DNA of 64,000 nt, from positions 163,377,438 to 163,441,437 of the forward strand of contig NC_080540.1 in NCBI RefSeq assembly GCF_028640845.1, written 5' to 3'. The notes under the pieces are model-generated. The model did not search any database, was not told the origin of the DNA, and saw only the letters and a program-made list of their open reading frames with translations. The stretch comes from Ahaetulla prasina. Its lineage: Eukaryota; Chordata; Lepidosauria; Squamata; Colubridae. Position 1 is the first letter of the stretch, and every line of letters begins with the position of its first letter. A program made the translations under genes and the position numbers. Below, one piece after another: positions 56,426 to 64,000 of the stretch.

Positions 56426-58010
56426 CCACCTACAACACTGCAAAACATCTAACAACCTTATTAGCTCCTCTGGTTGGCAACACCACCCATCATATCAACA
56501 ATTCACAGGCTTTGTCAGCAAGATTTGCAAACTAAAATTGGATCCTGATGAGACCATGGTTTTCAATGATACATCAGATTCACACAGGAAGATATTAAGG
56601 AAAATAATCTAGCCTTCCTGGATTGTGCAGTACACTTTAAGGAAGACAGAAGCCTTAACACTGAAGTTTACAGAAACCCCTCCACAGAGATCATTATTTA
56701 CTTTTTCTTTCTCACACCCACTGGAGCACAAAATGAGAGTTATCAGAACCCTGCACCATTGAGCTAAAGGCCTGTCTACCAGCAAAGATAGGAACGAAAA
56801 AGAATTAAAACACATCAAGGAAGCCCTAAGAACATGTGGCTATCCCAAGTGGCCTTCATCAAACTCAAAAAAGACCAACAGGAGCCCCTCCATAACAGAC
56901 AAAAGAAGAGAACAATTGTTGTGCCTCGTCCGCTTTCCTCGCAGTCGGGCCCATCTTATCTGCTTCCGAACACTGAGGAATGTCCTAGCATGCCTCCCAG
57001 CCCCAGCCCTGGCTCCATGTCCAGACAGGCCGAGGAGGAAGAAGTGCCTCCAGCCCCCAGCTCTGGCTCCATGCCCAGGCAAACGGAGCAACTAGACCCC
57101 TCCCCCACAGCATGTGAGCCTGAGGAAGGTCAATTACCAAAAGCTGCAGACTGGAGTGACCCTCGCTTCAGGAGAATTGATAGGCGAAGGCAACAGAAGG
57201 AAGGGAGGGGCAGGCCTGGATAAGTGCTGAGTCATGGAGCCACACCCCATGGCCTATATAAAGGATCTGCTTTCTGGCCTTCTCTGAGTCAGGCAAAGTC
57301 TACCTTATCTTGCTGAAGTCACTTTCTGGTCTACTGCCTGCCTTGAGAACTTTGCTAGGACTTTGGCAGAGCTGCAGAGGCACGCCTGATTCGGATTTCC
57401 CTGACCCGGCCGTCAGCGGAGGAGTGGGACACGACAACAATAAATGAAGCAACATCGTCATCCCATACGTTGCACGAATATCAGAAAAGCTCAAGAGCCA
57501 ACACAACCTATGTGCACACTTCAAACCCAACTACACTAAGGCAGAAACTTGTCCACCTCAAGGATAAAACACCCAGACACAAACTGAGCAATGTGGTATA
57601 TGCAGTACAAAGCAGTGAGCCATGTGCAGATCTGTACACTGGGTAAACAAAGCAACCACATCATAAACACATGGCAAAACATAGGAGAACAAACCCATCA
57701 TGACAAGATTCAGCAGTCTCATCTGCATTTTAAAGACACAGGCCACTCCTTTGAAGACAGCAAAGTCACATTTTGGAGAGAGAGGACTGCTGGTTTGAAA
57801 GAGGAGTCAAAGAGGCCATTAACGCCAAAATTGAACAGAGTGGAGGACCAGCTGTCTGCAAAGAGTATAAATTTTTCTATTCTCCACCATCCAGTCAGAG
57901 TTGAAGAAGCTTCTTGAGTAAGAAGCAAAATGTCAAGTAAAACAAGGAAGTCCAGTTGCCACTTGAAAAAGCACCTTTGGACAGTCCAGGATGAACATAA
58001 AGGGGAAGAA
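56424..58010 (+). mobile_element. Penelope-like element, copy B, 5'-truncated, split by a solo LTR
   Basis: The plus strand begins inside the reverse-transcriptase region (AAAACATCTAACAACCTTAT). After the LTR it continues with the same endonuclease-region frame as copy A (57591-57917; HLHFKDTGHSFEDSKV). It carries stops and is inactive. Confidence 0.82.
56917..57436 (+). mobile_element. Solo LTR, 520 bp
   Basis: It begins TGTTGTGCCTCGTCC and ends GGGACACGACA, with the TG...CA ends. It is flanked by ACAAT (56912-56916 and 57437-57441). A TATA box (GGCCTATATAAAGG, about 57250) follows a GC-rich upstream half with two copies of a CCCAGC/CTGGCTCCATG block. No internal coding region remains. Confidence 0.88.
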
Positions 58011-58468
58011 ACTTTATTGCATGAAAATGTTGCTTTCATATTTTTAAGAGTCAATGAAATTTACTAATAACATCCAGATGCTTTATTAGTTCCACAAATT
58101 CTTTCAATTAAAAAATAGAAATGCCTGCCTGTGGCTATGCTATTATAGATAAAATATACATGTATACATTTATTGGCTCAAAGATTTATAGTATCACAAC
58201 ATAATTCTCCAGTCATTTCTTAGGGACTTCATATGATATCTCACATAAATGCTACCAGACTGGACAAAAATTAACCCACCTTTAAGTTCTATTTTTCTTA
58301 AAGCAATATATAAACCAACAAAAATAGTAAAACAGGTATGATAGAAGTACAAATGTTTATCACAGTAAATAATAATGCTCTAGAATGTATGCATATAAAG
58401 TAGTTCGTATCATGCAATTATTGGGATACTCAAGTTTACATTTATCAGAGTTGCAACCATCACATTCC

Positions 58469-58530
58469 TGGCTTGTAGGTAATTAGGGTGGCTTGCAGGT
58501 AATTGCAGGGTGGCTTGCAGGTAATTAGGG
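58469..58530. repeat. Tandem repeat, three units of 20-22 bp
   Basis: TGGCTTGTAGGTAATTAGGG and two near-identical units follow directly on each other; the middle unit has two extra bases. Confidence 0.92.
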
Positions 58531-58679
58531 ACCGTCTAAAGTCACAGGAAAGGACGGTCAAGACTAGGGCGTCGAGTAACTAATTATTTTTATTGTTGAA
58601 AAATGATTGTAAAATTCTCCATACATAATACAGAAACCATGTTAAGTGAAGGTGCAGATACCCGGCCAAAACTTTTATA

Positions 58680-60046
58680 GAAAACGACTCGCACTTTCTG
58701 TTGCTCGGGGGGAAAAGCTTGGCGAGAAATTCTGCATGGGAAACAGAATAAGACGCAAGCCAAATGAGCGCCTATCCACTGAGTGGGTGGAGTCACGGCG
58801 GGAACGCTTTGCACTCCTAGATTCCTCCCCCCCACCACTTCCATAAGGAAGTGCTCTTTGTAGCCGTTCATTGGCCAGACTGCACATCAATCAAACGGCA
58901 CCGGCCAACCCTCCCGAAGACAAACACAGCACCCCCGTTGGTTAAAACGCCTGTTACTTCACACACTGGATCTCAACGTTCTGACGCTGTTAACTGTCTC
59001 AAGCTTTCACACTCATTCGGCTGTCACTCACTTTTGAGGGCTCCGCCCAAGTTGCAAGCTCCGCCCTCTTCCCAACGGTGTCTCACGGCTCAGTCAATCA
59101 GGTTCCCAATCACACCGAAACCACACCCTCTTCCGAAGAATCACTGGCTCTCGGTAACGCGCTCCCCTCCAAGACTGTTTCCCGTGGTCGCTCACCTGGG
59201 GAAAGTAACGGCTCGGTACGAAACCAACTTCCCCCTCCCTGGTTTGTAACCCCTCACGGCCACCGCTTCTGCGCAACGCCCGCCAAAACAGCTTTCTAAT
59301 GCGCACGCGCTAGCCCCTCCGCCCCCTTCCCAGCTTTACCGCGCTGGCGTGAGGCGCGCGCACCTCACTATCTTCCTCAACCGTTCCTTCGGCGGATATA
59401 TTTCAAGACGCATGCGCATATGTACAATACGCCTCACCGTATACGCCTGCCTGGAAACAAGTTTTATACATAAAACGATCTTTTTTTTCCCTTCTACCCT
59501 GGCATGTACCTTCACCACCACAGGGATGAATATAGTTATAACCACCGACCCAAACCCGTGTAGAACACGAACTTAATTCCCGCCTCTATAATAATGAATG
59601 AAGACAAGATAGACCAATCTTTATAAAGATGGCCGGTCGTAAAAGCCAATCAGAAAGACTTACTCTCGGAATGCTCCAATGAGAAGGAAACAATGTGAAG
59701 GAGAAGGGTGTTGCCTTGCAGCTGCAGCTCTAGGAGTAGAGGGCGGGAAAATTCACCAAATCAAAGGAGTGACAGAAATTTAACCAATAGAAAGTCAAAG
59801 GAGGTGGGACAATGAAGAGGAAACGGGCGAAACTTTGCGTATTCGTCCACTAAGGAGCAAACTATTTTCCTATTGACCAATAGGCATCGACAAAAGCTAC
59901 AGAGCCATCCAATGACAGTGGACAGGGCTGGGTGTTGATAGTGAAGCGACGACGTACGAGTGACTCTGCCCCTTTCGGTATCGGGTGCAGTGAGAGGTAG
60001 CGTCGTCTGTGAAGAAGGCCGGCCTTAGCCATTTGCTATCGCCAAC
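58680..60046. promoter_or_regulatory. Shared CpG-island promoter of CBX5 and HNRNPA1
   Basis: This CpG-rich stretch lies between the divergent genes. Seven CCAAT boxes in the same orientation (59106, 59614, 59646, 59676, 59784, 59877, 59909) suggest NF-Y binding. An E2F-like GGGCGGGAAA is at 59741-59750. There is no TATA box at a suitable place. Transcription start sites cannot be read from the sequence. Open frames of 60-130 codons here look like chance products of GC content. Confidence 0.75.
59196..59640 (-). other. CBX5: Candidate noncoding first exon of CBX5
   Basis: The coding exon's upstream acceptor requires at least one 5' UTR exon. The best minus-strand donor in the CpG island is CCCAG|GTGAGC, with the exon ending at 59196. 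The 5' limit is a guess. Other possible donors (near 59363 and 59508) are weaker. Confidence 0.35.
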
Positions 60047-63768
<3,722 letters not shown>

Positions 63769-64000
63769 GTAAGTAAGGTTTTTGAAGATTTAAAACTCAT
63801 TTTAAGATCTTAATCACAATAGGGACTTAAAGGAATGCATTATTGCATCTTATTAACATTGCTGGGTTTCTTTCTGGGATTAAGCAGTACTTTGGATCTG
63901 TGTATCTTCTATATACTTCTACTTTTTTTTTTTACACAAATGCCAAACTTATGTGTGTGAATATCAGAAGTTCACTATAAATCTGAAATAAGATCAATAT

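Larger units (their letters stand above)
29697..59195 (-). other. CBX5: CBX5 intron 1 (first coding exon to promoter-proximal exon)
   Basis: This is about 29 kb, bounded on the left by the TTTGCAG acceptor at 29697. The right boundary depends on the tentative noncoding exon. It is mostly nested transposons, listed separately. Tracts where I see only AT-rich unique-looking sequence: 29697-31180, 31664-33540, 37610-38290, 38735-39270, 40860-42957, 43250-44085, 45050-45655, 47740-50590 and 58010-58680. Confidence 0.6.

Noticed and set aside
58646..59306. Several 60-130 codon open frames between the two genes
   Set aside because: They overlap on both strands in the CpG island and show no domain; typical of GC-rich promoter DNA.

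Overview
The window is vertebrate nuclear DNA, most likely from a squamate reptile and possibly a snake. It is AT-rich, its genes have many introns, and most of its length is transposon-derived. The repeats include BovB-tailed tRNA SINEs of Sauria type, a 5S rRNA-derived SINE, CR1, L2 and L3-type LINEs, Penelope-like elements, a Tc1 element, many short hAT-type MITEs and solo LTRs. The species cannot be fixed from the sequence alone.

Only two host genes are supported, arranged head to head. CBX5 (heterochromatin protein HP1-alpha) lies on the minus strand. Its four coding exons at 29655-29519, 24814-24631, 17623-17526 and 11194-11044 join without a frame break into 189 codons plus a stop. HNRNPA1 lies on the plus strand. 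It starts at 60047 and its first six coding exons are present (last one ends at 63768); the gene runs off the right edge. The identification as A1 rather than A2B1, and CBX5 rather than CBX3, rests on the diagnostic N-terminal and hinge residues. The CBX5/HNRNPA1 pair is the known vertebrate arrangement (human 12q13).

Layout. 1-11043: sequence 3' of the CBX5 stop, probably including a long 3' UTR, with microsatellites and MITEs. 11044-29655: CBX5 coding exons and introns, holding a near-complete Tc1 element (14432-16076), two abutting hAT elements (12715-13899), a CpG-richer segment (17.85-18.35 kb), a solo LTR (21644-22168) and an old L3-type LINE. 29.7-59.2 kb: the very long CBX5 intron 1, packed with nested elements. 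These include an L2 interrupted by a hAT MITE, two CR1 copies in inverted orientation, SINEs, and a pair of head-to-head Penelope-like elements broken by an L3-type LINE and a solo LTR. 58.7-60.05 kb: a GC- and CCAAT-rich shared promoter. 60.05-64 kb: HNRNPA1.

Both genes are housekeeping nuclear factors, one a chromatin reader and one an RNA-binding protein, and probably share a bidirectional CpG-island promoter. The most interesting gene-level observation is a 39-nt, frame-preserving candidate micro-exon in HNRNPA1 intron 1 (60152-60190). It would insert 13 residues after MSKSE, at a position comparable to the B1-specific exon of the paralogue HNRNPA2B1. I found no clearly new multi-gene system. 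The remaining findings concern element structure: shared target sites, an unusually long target-site duplication, a SINE/LINE pair with a common tail, and inverted repeats.
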